From assembly GCA_947487525.1 (NCBI GenBank), contig CANKWR010000003.1:21394-85393 (forward strand): DNA of 64,000 nucleotides, read 5' to 3'. Origin of the DNA: Bacteroidota bacterium. GTDB lineage: Bacteria; Bacteroidota; Bacteroidia; Chitinophagales; Chitinophagaceae. Under the pieces are notes generated by a model. The model was not told the DNA's origin. It worked only from the letters and a program-made list of their open reading frames with translations, and searched no databases. Position 1 is the stretch's first letter. Each line of letters starts with the position of its first letter. Position numbers and translations under genes: made by a program. Positions 53,319 through 60,946 of this stretch are shown here, in pieces.

Positions 53319-53834
53319 TTAATACTCAATTACTTTAGCCTCTGTGCGACGACCATTTGTTTCTACTAGCCAGTATTGATTGTAAACAGCATCGTCCAGG
53401 TCCTTATATACCTCCTTGCCAAGGAGTAGGTTGACTAATTTGGGGCTTGTATTTGAATGACCCACAATTAAAATTGTTTTTGAATGATTTGCTGGTGCTT
53501 TTAGTGCTTCGGCAAAAGCTTTTAACTGCTTCGGATCATATTCATTAATCGATAACCCATTGGCATCTGCGAATGGCAGCACAGTTGATTTAGTTCTATT
53601 GTAATTTGTTGAATAGATTGTATTGATTTTATATTTCTGAAATAGTTCAATTAATGATTCTGCTCTTGCTTGCCCTTTGGCGCTTAATGGAGGGTCTGCT
53701 TGCATCATTTGTGAACCTTTCACTGTTGTGTCTTTTTCCGCATGCCTAATGATGATGAATTTTTGTTTTTGGGCATGTAAAGATGGGGTTAACAACAGTA
53801 GGGTACAGATGGTTAATAGGAGCGATCTTGACAT
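53319..53834 (-). CDS. secreted histidine phosphatase family protein
   Basis: A 171-residue protein with a signal peptide ending 'SLHAQ'. The phosphatase RHG motif is 'IIRHAEKD' (about residue 27), followed by 'LSAKGQARAESL' and the second catalytic His in 'LIVGHSNTSP' (about 124). This is the SixA/phosphoglycerate mutase-like branch, here exported. The physiological substrate is unknown. Confidence 0.85.
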   Translation of the reverse strand: MSRSLLLTICTLLLLTPSLHAQKQKFIIIRHAEKDTTVKGSQMMQADPPLSAKGQARAESLIELFQKYKINTIYSTNYNRTKSTVLPFADANGLSINEYDPKQLKAFAEALKAPANHSKTILIVGHSNTSPKLVNLLLGKEVYKDLDDAVYNQYWLVETNGRRTEAKVIEY

Positions 53835-53984
53835 AAACGTTTAATTTGACTTAAAAATAGGGATAATCTGTCTATTTGAAGTTGTTGGATAGCATGGGTA
53901 TAAAAAAAGGGGCTAGGAAGTGAAAGCAAATAATTAAAAATATCTATATTCATATTATTAAAAATTTAAATAAAATAACGATAT

Positions 53985-54542
53985 ATGAAAACTAAGTTAA
54001 TCGTATTCACTTTAATATTTTTTTCGATAGAATCATTTTCGCAACAAACAGTATCTGAAAAGGTAAAATATCACTTTCGCACTTCAAAATGTAGGTTTTG
54101 CGGAAAGATCAAAAAAGACAATAGTGTTGACTGGGTTAGTATTTCTAATGAAGATGTAAGTGATAAAATTTACTTGGAAGGATTGTCAAAAGCAACCCTT
54201 AGTATTGCTTTTGGTGAGAAAGAAACAAATTGCAGTGGTAGTCGGTTTGGTGAACATGAATTTAATGAAATATCACATAAAACTGAGTTGAAATTAGTTA
54301 CTGCAGTTAAAGGTAGCGCTGCAAAAAGAAATAAGAGTTATAATAATGACAAATCAAATGAAAATACAGTAGAGTTTGATATGGATGCTTACAGAAAAGC
54401 TTCTGGTGAATTAAATGATAATGAAAAAAAATCATCTAGTAAAGATGGCGAGTTTGATATGGATGCATTCAATAGGGTGGCAAAAAAATTAAAAGAGGAG
54501 GAGAAATTGAAAAAGAAGATTTTAAAGAAAAAGAAAAATTAA
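53985..54542 (+). CDS. secreted hypothetical protein with acidic C-terminal repeats
   Basis: A 185-residue protein, signal peptide ending 'ESFSQQ'. It has a CxxC near the mature N-terminus ('SKCRFCGKIKKD') and a further Cys at about 86. The C-terminal third carries two copies of 'EFDMDAYRKASG' / 'EFDMDAFNRVAK' and then a long Lys/Glu helix ending in poly-Lys. The repeat looks like a short binding or coiled-coil module. No family recognised. Confidence 0.66.
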   Translation: MKTKLIVFTLIFFSIESFSQQTVSEKVKYHFRTSKCRFCGKIKKDNSVDWVSISNEDVSDKIYLEGLSKATLSIAFGEKETNCSGSRFGEHEFNEISHKTELKLVTAVKGSAAKRNKSYNNDKSNENTVEFDMDAYRKASGELNDNEKKSSSKDGEFDMDAFNRVAKKLKEEEKLKKKILKKKKN

Positions 54543-54611
54543 AATTTTGTTCAGTAAATTATTTTTAATTTCTTATCTTAATTTATTATTTAAATTATTA
54601 AAGCCTAATTT

Positions 54612-54866
54612 ATGAAGAGCATTTTAATATTTATTGATAGAGTGGTATTTGCCGTATTAGCAACTTTAGGATTCATTCAAGTCAATGCAGGCATTATAAT
54701 TTTATATCGTTTATTTGGTGATAATGGTCCTGATGCAAGTTGGTTAACAGATTATGGGTTTAAAAGAATCACACTTTGTTTTCTATCTGAAATTTCTGGA
54801 CTTCTAATGTTAATTTTATGTTTTCATTACAGTCGAACGATGGATGTCTTTGACATTAAAAAATAA
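54612..54866 (+). CDS. small membrane protein
   Basis: An 84-residue protein with two hydrophobic helices (about 5-32 and 50-72) and little else. Family not recognised. It lies 70 bp after the acidic-repeat protein in AT-rich DNA. Confidence 0.55.
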   Translation: MKSILIFIDRVVFAVLATLGFIQVNAGIIILYRLFGDNGPDASWLTDYGFKRITLCFLSEISGLLMLILCFHYSRTMDVFDIKK

Positions 54867-54969
54867 AATTTGTAGTTTCTCCCTACTTATAATCTTCTTA
54901 TACAGGTTTGAAGCCATTCCTTCCCTCTTGCATGATTTTGGGTTTAGGAAGGTACATTATTTACATTTC

Positions 54970-55356
54970 TTATTGATTTAGTTTATCAAGGCTGGTAAAA
55001 CTTTTTCTGGTAAAGACCAACGTAAAATCCTTCGTTTTGTTTATGCAATCAAAGGTATTTAATTTAAGTGTGTTTTTTGAGAGGTCAAAATCATAACTAC
55101 AAACCTCAGTTGAGAATTCGTACCATATTTTACCTGGAGTATCACTATATCTTGGAGCTATTCTCATTGCTGCAATGCCAGTTTGCTTTTTTGATCCTTG
55201 TTTGTTGATGAGTGTAACTTCAATTGTTTCCTCGGTTTTATTGATAATTAAACTGTGGGTTTTATTTTCATATTCATACTTGCCATCTGATAATTCTTGT
55301 GAAAACGAAGCAAAAGCTACATTGAGAAAGAAAAGTGTAATTAAGAATTTTTTCAT
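54970..55356 (-). CDS. secreted hypothetical protein
   Basis: A 128-residue protein with a signal peptide ending 'FASFSQ' and a beta-rich mature part ('DGKYEYENKTHSLIIN', 'KTEETIEVTLIN') with two cysteines that could pair. No family recognised. Confidence 0.64.
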   Translation of the reverse strand: MKKFLITLFFLNVAFASFSQELSDGKYEYENKTHSLIINKTEETIEVTLINKQGSKKQTGIAAMRIAPRYSDTPGKIWYEFSTEVCSYDFDLSKNTLKLNTFDCINKTKDFTLVFTRKSFTSLDKLNQ

Positions 55357-55582
55357 ATTATTTTAAATTATAATCTAAATTAATTAAAAATTCTATATCT
55401 CCTGAGATATTTTTCAATGAAGTAGGGTTGTTTCGACTGGGCTAGTCGGCTTGGTATCACTTCTCCAAATTCCTCTTTGATATCAATCAATTTGCCCCTT
55501 TTTTAAATGCTTGAATCTAATAACTTGACACCTAATGTTCAATGAAAAGGGGGGTGGAGACAGTTGTTTATATATTTTAATC

Positions 55583-55590
55583 TAAATTTG
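55583..55590 (+). promoter_or_regulatory. -7 element before the second GIGTT surface protein
   Basis: TAAATTTG, a TAnnTTTG match 15 bp before the ATG at 55606, inside the track ORF's 5' end, which supports the later start. A TTG lies 16 bp upstream. Confidence 0.5.
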
Positions 55591-55605
55591 TATGGAATAC
55601 ATGTA

Positions 55606-57171
55606 ATGGGAATGATTAGAAAAGTTTTATTGATTGTTGGGTTGATTTCTTCAGTGCCAATTTTTGCCCAAACGGGTATTGGGACTACTACGCCACATGC
55701 ATCTGCTAAATTGGACGTAAGTGCTACGAATAAAGGATTTTTGCCTCCAAGAATAGCCTTATTAAGTATCACTGATGTGGCAACTATTGCCTCTCCAGCA
55801 ACCGGATTAATCATTTATAATACGGCCACTGCGGGAACCACTCCTAACAATGTTTTACCAGGGTATTATTATTGGGATGGTTCAAAATGGAACCAATTGG
55901 TGGACCAAGGTTCATTGAATTCATTTAGTGGGTTCGTTCCTAATTATGCTCAATCTAATGCTTCGAGTGTGAGTACTGGAACGGCCGGTGCCGTTATTGT
56001 GAGTCAATCAATAACAACATCAGGAAGACCCATTCAAATTATTGCATCTGGTGATGCTAATCCACCTAATGCTGCTTGGTGTCAATTACAATTGTATAGA
56101 GATGGAGTAGCAATTGGAAAAAAACTGCAGGCGGAATCTTCAAATGGGAATGAAAATGTTCCCTATTGTTTAAATTTTATTGACAATCCTACTGCGGGTA
56201 CTTATACCTATTCTGTTAGATTTGTAACCGGAAGTGGCAGTTTTCAATTTGGAGAGGCAGATGGCAATCAAATCACATTATTAGAACTAGGCGCTTGGAG
56301 CGCAGGTACTATGCCCGTGAGTAAAGGAGGTACCGGAAATTCAAGTTATACTGCAGGATCAGTTTTATTTAGTGATGGCACTAATTTAGCACAGAATAAT
56401 TCAAGTTTATTTTGGGATAATACAAATGGAAGATTAGGCATTGGAACCAATATTCCTACAGCAAAACTAAATGTTGCGGGTGGTGGAGTGAAAATTGCAT
56501 CAGGTATGGGGAATACCTCTACTAGGCCTTCCATTACCGGAAGTGCAATTGGAAATTATGAAATAAGAGGAGTTGGAGGTGGTACACCTCAAACTGATTT
56601 ACAAGATGACGGTTTTTTAAGGCTTTCGGCAGGTGGTGGAACAAATACTGCACAACAATCTTCCATAGATCTATCTGGATATTCTGCTACAGTTCCAGAC
56701 ATGAATAATACGATTGTCATGCGAACTGCAGGGACGGAAAGATTAAGAATAGACAATAGCGGATCTGTGAATGTGACTGGCAAGTTAAATATTACAGATC
56801 CAACAGGAAATGTGTCCACTAAGCTAGTGGGTCGTGTTACCGCAGGTACTTTTTTAAGTTTTGAAAATTTGAGGTTTTCAGTCACTACCTATGAGCCAAG
56901 AGGGCTTTCTTTAGCTACAGGGTCGGGAACTGTTAATTTTTATGTTGAAGGAAGATATAATAATGGAGGAGTTTATGGATCGAGAACGGCTAGTGCGGTT
57001 ACTTATTCAACATCGCCCAGTGGATCACTTTTTGGTTGGGGATTTAATTCAGCAGGAGATACCATCGTTTATCATTTAACAGATGCGGATAATGGTAGGT
57101 TGTACAGAGTTACCTTAATTATTATGCCTTCCTATATTAATAACTTTATTAGTATTGAAAGGTTGTTGTAG
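55606..57171 (+). CDS. secreted tail-fibre-like surface protein (GIGTT-P type)
   Basis: About 521 residues from the ATG at 55606 (a second ATG two codons on is possible). Signal peptide ends 'VPIFAQ'. The mature protein opens 'TGIGTTTPHASAKLDVSA', then 'NKGFLPPRIALLSITDV', the same head as the 48279 gene, and continues with 'SKGGTGNSSYTAGSVLFSDG' and 'NTNGRLGIGTNIPTAKLNV', units of phage-tail-fibre shaft type. It lacks an intramolecular chaperone peptidase domain. Role: probably surface fibre or adhesin; inferred. Confidence 0.75.
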   Translation: MGMIRKVLLIVGLISSVPIFAQTGIGTTTPHASAKLDVSATNKGFLPPRIALLSITDVATIASPATGLIIYNTATAGTTPNNVLPGYYYWDGSKWNQLVDQGSLNSFSGFVPNYAQSNASSVSTGTAGAVIVSQSITTSGRPIQIIASGDANPPNAAWCQLQLYRDGVAIGKKLQAESSNGNENVPYCLNFIDNPTAGTYTYSVRFVTGSGSFQFGEADGNQITLLELGAWSAGTMPVSKGGTGNSSYTAGSVLFSDGTNLAQNNSSLFWDNTNGRLGIGTNIPTAKLNVAGGGVKIASGMGNTSTRPSITGSAIGNYEIRGVGGGTPQTDLQDDGFLRLSAGGGTNTAQQSSIDLSGYSATVPDMNNTIVMRTAGTERLRIDNSGSVNVTGKLNITDPTGNVSTKLVGRVTAGTFLSFENLRFSVTTYEPRGLSLATGSGTVNFYVEGRYNNGGVYGSRTASAVTYSTSPSGSLFGWGFNSAGDTIVYHLTDADNGRLYRVTLIIMPSYINNFISIERLL

Positions 57172-57351
57172 ATAAGTTGAATTGCTTAGATCATTGTATA
57201 ATAATGCTGCGGTAAATTCTATTTAAAATGAAGTGGTTTTAAGTCTTACTATTTCTTTATAATTTTCAAGATTTTTAGAATTCTTAATGAGTATTAAAAA
57301 TAATGGATATATTTACATATATCAATTTCTTTTAATTTTTAATCACTAATT

Positions 57352-58086
57352 ATGCGTAGAATTATTATTCGACAAAAAATGATTTTATCATTCTTTTTTA
57401 TTGTCTTAATTTCTTGTAAAAAATCTCCCACAATATTTCCTAATAATTTTATTCCTGATCCCATACCAGAAAATGTTTTTACCCCTGCCAATAATACAAA
57501 AGCTTATGGTAGATATTCAGGGGCTTATATAGCCAATGGGATTAAAAACACGTATACCTTAGAAATAAGACGTCAAGGTTCTAAAGCTTATTTTAATCGT
57601 TCCACAAGTTCTTGGGAGGCAACTTCTACTTTCACTATAAATGATGGTCAAGATATCATTAATATCCCATTTGATTCACCTTTAACTGGCCAAGTTTTAA
57701 AATTTTCAGTTAAATCTGATGGCAAGGAGCCTTCTGTTGATGTTGTTCCAACTAATCATTCATATAGAATTTTAGCTGCTACTATTTGCAAAGATTATAC
57801 TACAGGGTTGCCTACACATTTTTTGGGAGATCTTATGCGAAATGTGCCAGGTGGTGTTTCTAAAACACCAATGATTTTTAGTATAGATGTAAACCAAAAC
57901 GCTACAGGGTGGAATTATAGTGCTGATCAATTATTTCCTATGAACCCAGTGCGAAATGGAAGTGGTTATGAATGGTGTATGGTGAATATAAATCGACCCA
58001 TTTGTTCAATGCTATCAATTAATGGAAATATAGCGTCAGGAATTTTTGTTGGATATGATTATTACTACCAACTAGAAAAACAATAA
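57352..58086 (+). CDS. hypothetical lipoprotein
   Basis: A 244-residue protein with lipoprotein signal 'FIVLISC' near residue 22. The mature part is beta-rich ('YGRYSGAYIANGIKNTYTLEIR'). No family recognised. It lies 180 bp after the fibre-like gene. Confidence 0.64.
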   Translation: MRRIIIRQKMILSFFFIVLISCKKSPTIFPNNFIPDPIPENVFTPANNTKAYGRYSGAYIANGIKNTYTLEIRRQGSKAYFNRSTSSWEATSTFTINDGQDIINIPFDSPLTGQVLKFSVKSDGKEPSVDVVPTNHSYRILAATICKDYTTGLPTHFLGDLMRNVPGGVSKTPMIFSIDVNQNATGWNYSADQLFPMNPVRNGSGYEWCMVNINRPICSMLSINGNIASGIFVGYDYYYQLEKQ

Positions 58087-58248
58087 ATGATTTTCTTTCT
58101 CATATCCCACAATAGAAAATAACACGTAATCGAAAATCTTCTTTGTAAATATGATTTCCCCAAATTTACAAATTATAGGGAAAAGCATAATTTATTACCT
58201 ATTTGATTAGTAAAAAAAAAGAATAATGCTTAACTTAAATTTTTAACT

Positions 58249-58896
58249 ATGAAGTACAATATCATATTATTTTTGTTTTTAAGTTCTCATTCATTTAGCC
58301 AGAATTCCATAAATGCAAATTATCAAGACAAGGAATTTAATTTAAATTATCGGTGTAAAAACTGTAATGGCGGTAAGATTTTCATAAGTAGAAGTAGGCC
58401 ATGTCAAAATTGTAATTATTGGACAAAAGATCAGAGACGTTTTAATTACTGCAATGTCTGTAGAAACAATGGAGTAATTTATGGGAAAAATTCAATTATA
58501 GCTTGTAAATTCTGCAAACAAACTGGTGTTTTATCAAGTAAAATAAATATTAAATTTAAGTCCCTATTTGAAAAATATTTTGACCTGGACGATACTCGGC
58601 ATTTAGGACAAGATGCAATGATTTACTCTCTCAATACTGAAGGTGGGAATCTCACTTTTACAGGATTAATTGATTTTAACACATTGCAATTCCTTTGTTT
58701 TTCTTCGGGATCTAGATATGTATTCCAATTTAAGTCAAACGGAGATATTATCCCTATTGAATTTGAGAATCATTTGGAAAAATCAGCAAATGTTGGAAAT
58801 TGGGAAGTCTATGATAACACTTTTAAAATGACAGTCCCATTTAAATTAAAATCATACATTGATGATAGAACTTTAAAGTTGGTAAAAAAAATATAG
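58249..58896 (+). CDS. exported hypothetical protein with four CxxC zinc-finger-like motifs
   Basis: A 215-residue protein with a signal peptide ending 'SHSFSQ'. Residues about 35-95 carry four CxxC pairs (CKNC, CQNC, CNVC, CKFC), with glycine following two of them ('CNGGK', 'CKQTG'), the spacing of a DnaJ-type zinc-finger. The C-terminal half is a beta-rich domain. A zinc-finger outside the cytoplasm is unusual; metal binding is inferred from the cysteines. Confidence 0.65.
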   Translation: MKYNIILFLFLSSHSFSQNSINANYQDKEFNLNYRCKNCNGGKIFISRSRPCQNCNYWTKDQRRFNYCNVCRNNGVIYGKNSIIACKFCKQTGVLSSKINIKFKSLFEKYFDLDDTRHLGQDAMIYSLNTEGGNLTFTGLIDFNTLQFLCFSSGSRYVFQFKSNGDIIPIEFENHLEKSANVGNWEVYDNTFKMTVPFKLKSYIDDRTLKLVKKI

Positions 58897-58919
58897 TAGC
58901 CTATAAAATCTTCTTATGT

Positions 58920-59099
58920 TTATTGTTTTAAATTATATACAATTCTAAGCCCCAGAAGGACATTGCTCCAACTATAGTAGTCTATTGTGCCAACTTCTTT
59001 TTTAATTTTTTCATATTCGGTTGTCTTAAGAAACGATGACATTTGGCCATAATTATTGGAAAAAGAAAGCACAAGAAATGTTAAATATAAATATTTCAT
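58920..59099 (-). CDS. secreted 59-residue small protein missed by the ORF track
   Basis: A 59-codon ORF, one short of the 60-aa cutoff. It runs ATG at 59099 to TAA at 58920. Residues 1-19 form a signal peptide ending 'NNYGQ', with hydrophobic core 'LYLTFLVLSF'. The mature peptide is about 40 residues with the end 'NVLLGLRIVYNLKQ', a strand pattern like the final strand of a barrel. It is convergent with the CxxC protein gene and divergent from the LprI-like gene. It could be a C-terminal remnant or a real small exported protein. Confidence 0.5.
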   Translation of the reverse strand: MKYLYLTFLVLSFSNNYGQMSSFLKTTEYEKIKKEVGTIDYYSWSNVLLGLRIVYNLKQ

Positions 59100-59158
59100 T
59101 TATGACATTTTAATTTAAAATACAATATATTTATTATATAATTAAATACTATTAAATT

Positions 59159-59563
59159 ATGAAAAAAATATTTTTTCTTTTAGTGTTATCATTTAGCATT
59201 ACAACACTATTCGCTCAATCTCAATCTGAGATGAATATGGAGGCTTCTAATAGCTATAAAAAAGTGGATGATCAACTTGGTGCAGTTTATCAAGTTATTT
59301 TAAAAAAATATGCTAAAAACGTTAAGTTTATTAATGCACTAAGGGCGTCTGAAAGATTATGGATTCAATTCAGAGATGCCGAACTTAAAATGTTGTATCC
59401 TTCCGATAATCCAAGAATGAGTTATGGTAGCATGTATACAATGTTATACTATGGGCGTCTTGAGGAGTTGACTAAGGCGAGAATTAAGCAGCTACAAATT
59501 TGGGCATATCCAAAAGAGGAGGATAGGGATGGAAGTATTGGAGATTTTGATGGGGAGTATTAA
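59159..59563 (+). CDS. secreted LprI/DUF1311-family protein
   Basis: A 134-residue protein with a signal peptide ending 'TLFAQ'. The mature helical domain matches the lysozyme-inhibitor LprI N-terminal (DUF1311) pattern: 'SYKKVDDQLGAVYQVILKKY', 'ALRASERLWIQFRDAELK', and 'LTKARIKQLQ'. Known LprI proteins inhibit lysozyme, but most DUF1311 proteins are untested. The cysteines typical of proteobacterial members are absent. Confidence 0.8.
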   Translation: MKKIFFLLVLSFSITTLFAQSQSEMNMEASNSYKKVDDQLGAVYQVILKKYAKNVKFINALRASERLWIQFRDAELKMLYPSDNPRMSYGSMYTMLYYGRLEELTKARIKQLQIWAYPKEEDRDGSIGDFDGEY

Positions 59564-59654
59564 TGAGGGATTTTAGATCCGTTTGCGCATTGAGCTTACT
59601 CAAAGCTCCTTAAAGATATTTCCATTAATTTAAAATAATATTAATAAGAATTTA

Positions 59655-59662
59655 TATATTTG
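59655..59662 (+). promoter_or_regulatory. -7 element ahead of a gene remnant
   Basis: TATATTTG, an exact TAnnTTTG match 36 bp before the truncated signal-peptide ORF at 59699. Confidence 0.4.
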
Positions 59663-59698
59663 AATTACTATTAATTAAATGAATTTAAACTTACAATT

Positions 59699-59746
59699 AT
59701 GAAAAGTCTCAAATTTTTGTTTTTTGCATTTATTATATTAAAATAA
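59699..59746 (+). pseudogene. remnant: truncated signal peptide
   Basis: Fifteen codons (MKSLKFLFFAFIILK) that look like the start of an exported protein, with a promoter-like element upstream, then TAA. No continuing frame follows. It is probably the 5' scar of a deleted or decayed gene. Confidence 0.35.
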
Positions 59747-59823
59747 AATAGCTTTATTTTGATATTAAATTTTTACAAAACTAATTAGTAGATAAAACAA
59801 TCAATTAATCAATAACAAATTAC

Positions 59824-59886
59824 ATGAATAATAAGCAAGTTGAAGAAATTAGAAATGCATTTTTTGAACACGTAAATGTCATATAG
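59824..59886 (+). pseudogene. remnant: 20-codon ORF fragment
   Basis: Twenty codons with a charged helical start ('MNNKQVEEIRNAFFEHV') and then a stop. No homologue recognised. The gap 59564-59954 holds these two fragments and nothing else I can support. Confidence 0.25.
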
Positions 59887-59954
59887 ATAAAAAATTACAT
59901 TAATTTTAACCTCAGTATAAGATCATTAATTAGTTTAGTTATAATTAAAAAAAT

Positions 59955-60422
59955 ATGAAAAAGTTATTAATTATTCCAATGTTATTTGCCTGTTTATTAG
60001 GTATTGGGCAAGCAGCAGTTTCGCCATCTAAATCAGCAGGAGGGGCTACGCATACAATTAGCGAAACATTTGGAGGAGGAATTGTGTTTTATGTTACAAC
60101 CGATGGCTTACATGGTTTAATTGCAGAAACAGTAGATCAATCTACCAGTAGCACATGGTATAATGCACAAGATGTTATTAGTAATCCAGCTAATCATTCT
60201 GCTCGAGGTAAATTATTTACTGATTGGAGATTGCCTACCAAATATGAGTTAAATTTGATGTACATTGCTAGATCAACTATTGGGGGTTTTGCGACTAACA
60301 CCTATTGGAGTTCTACGGAGAACGTCAACTCCTACGCGTGGTTCCAGGTTTTCTACGATGGCTATCAGACCAGCGACGATAAGGGCATCCACATCTCTGT
60401 TCGCGCCATTAGGGCTTTTTAA
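59955..60422 (+). CDS. secreted DUF1566 / C-type-lectin-like protein, candidate DGR variable protein
   Basis: A 155-residue protein with a signal peptide (about 1-20), a Gly-rich start ('GGGIVFYVTTDGLHGLIAE'), the core motif 'DWRLPTKYELNLMY' (about 95), 'TYWSSTEN' (about 117), and the end 'VRAIRAF'. This is the architecture of DGR target proteins: a C-type-lectin fold whose last strands are diversified. The last ~40 codons differ sharply in base composition from the rest of the gene (listed separately). Two AT-rich paralogues lie at 46.9-47.7 kb. No reverse transcriptase or template repeat is in the window, so diversification would have to act from elsewhere in the genome or be extinct. Confidence 0.8.
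   Translation: MKKLLIIPMLFACLLGIGQAAVSPSKSAGGATHTISETFGGGIVFYVTTDGLHGLIAETVDQSTSSTWYNAQDVISNPANHSARGKLFTDWRLPTKYELNLMYIARSTIGGFATNTYWSSTENVNSYAWFQVFYDGYQTSDDKGIHISVRAIRAF
60303..60419 (+). other. candidate DGR variable region (VR)
   Basis: From 'YWSSTEN' to 'RAIRAF', hand counting gives roughly 54% G+C against a clearly AT-rich 5' part. Nearly every codon at exposed positions ends in C or T: GTC AAC TCC TAC, TTC, GTT, GAT, TAT, ACC AGC GAC GAT, GGC ATC CAC ATC TCT. That is what adenine-specific mutagenesis of an AAC/AAT-rich template gives. Invariant codons between them (GCG TGG, CAG, TTC TAC, GGC, CAG, AAG) contain the fixed scaffold residues. It ends at the stop codon, followed by a hairpin 60 bp on. 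Confidence 0.7.
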
Positions 60423-60482
60423 CTATTTAACATTTTATAGAGTCCTTATTTCGAAAGTATTTTTAAACTGAGATTATTTTGA

Positions 60483-60511
60483 ACCATCCTCCTAAACGAG
60501 GGTGGTTTTTT
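60483..60511 (+). terminator. hairpin/terminator after the DGR-like gene
   Basis: ACCATCC pairs with GGGTGGT (one G-T pair), 10-nt loop, then six T. DGR variable regions often have a downstream hairpin, but this also works as an ordinary terminator. Confidence 0.75.
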
Positions 60512-60572
60512 AATACCTCAAGTCAATAAGTAACTAGTATAAAAGGCAGTAATCACAAATAAGTAATTCTCT

Positions 60573-60672
60573 GTCCACAACCGAGCCACAAAATTTAATA
60601 CAAAAGTCTACAAAAGCGTGCCACAAGGGTTTATTTGAAGTTATTATAAGATTGTTTACCCTATGTTTACCC
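60573..60672. repeat. clustered short repeats beside tRNA-Lys, candidate integrase arm sites
   Basis: GTCCACAA (60573), GCCACAA (60585), GTCTACAA (60606) and GTGCCACAA (60618) in 54 bp, then GTTTACCC at 60654 and 60665. Clusters of short direct repeats between a tRNA 3' end and an accessory stretch are typical of tyrosine-integrase attachment sites. No integrase gene is present here. Confidence 0.4.
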
Positions 60673-60680
60673 CGTGAATT

Positions 60681-60717
60681 AAAAAAGCCCTACAAGTGTT
60701 GACTTGTAAGGCTTTTT
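60681..60717. terminator. terminator of tRNA-Lys (both orientations)
   Basis: AAAAAAGCC-c-TACAAGT, loop GTTG, ACTTGTA-a-GGCTTTTT. It lies directly 3' of the minus-strand tRNA. Confidence 0.8.
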
Positions 60718-60726
60718 AGTTAAATT

Positions 60727-60802
60727 TGGTGATCCCGCTGGGACTCGAACCCAGGACCCATACATTAAAAGTGTATTGCTCTACCAACTGAGCTACAGAA
60801 TC
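60727..60802 (-). tRNA. tRNA-Lys (anticodon TTT), CCA encoded
   Basis: A 76-nt cloverleaf on the minus strand: acceptor GATTCTG/CGGGATC with two G-T pairs, D-arm 'GCTCAGTTGGTAGAGC', anticodon stem ATACA/TGTAT around loop CTTTTAA (anticodon TTT, lysine), T-arm 'CTGGGTTCGAGTCCCAG', discriminator A, encoded CCA. It marks the right border of the accessory stretch. Confidence 0.97.
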
Positions 60803-60827
60803 TGACCGTTTTCCCTTTTGAGGAGTG

Positions 60828-60857
60828 CAAAAATAAGCATAAAATAAAACTATCCAA
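60828..60857 (-). promoter_or_regulatory. full promoter of tRNA-Lys
   Basis: On the minus strand a -33 TTG (60857-60855) is followed after 19 bp by TATTTTTG (60835-60828). This is the cleanest two-part Bacteroidota promoter in the window and puts the start about 22 nt before the mature tRNA. Confidence 0.75.
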
Positions 60858-60923
60858 ATAAATGGGTACTTTTATTTTCAACATCTTAAAATGCTTCTAA
60901 GTGATTCATCTTCAATTTAGAAG

Positions 60924-60931
60924 TACATTTG
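60924..60931 (+). promoter_or_regulatory. -7 element of the SDR gene
   Basis: TACATTTG, a TAnnTTTG match, 15 bp before the ATG at 60947. It overlaps the TTG start in the ORF track, so the ATG is preferred. Confidence 0.5.
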
Positions 60932-60946
60932 TGTAAATTCAATCAC

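Noticed and set aside
59564-60422. DGR template repeat or accessory gene next to the variable protein
   Set aside because: I looked for an A-rich copy of the variable region on both strands here and saw none; the short ORFs do not resemble a DGR accessory protein.
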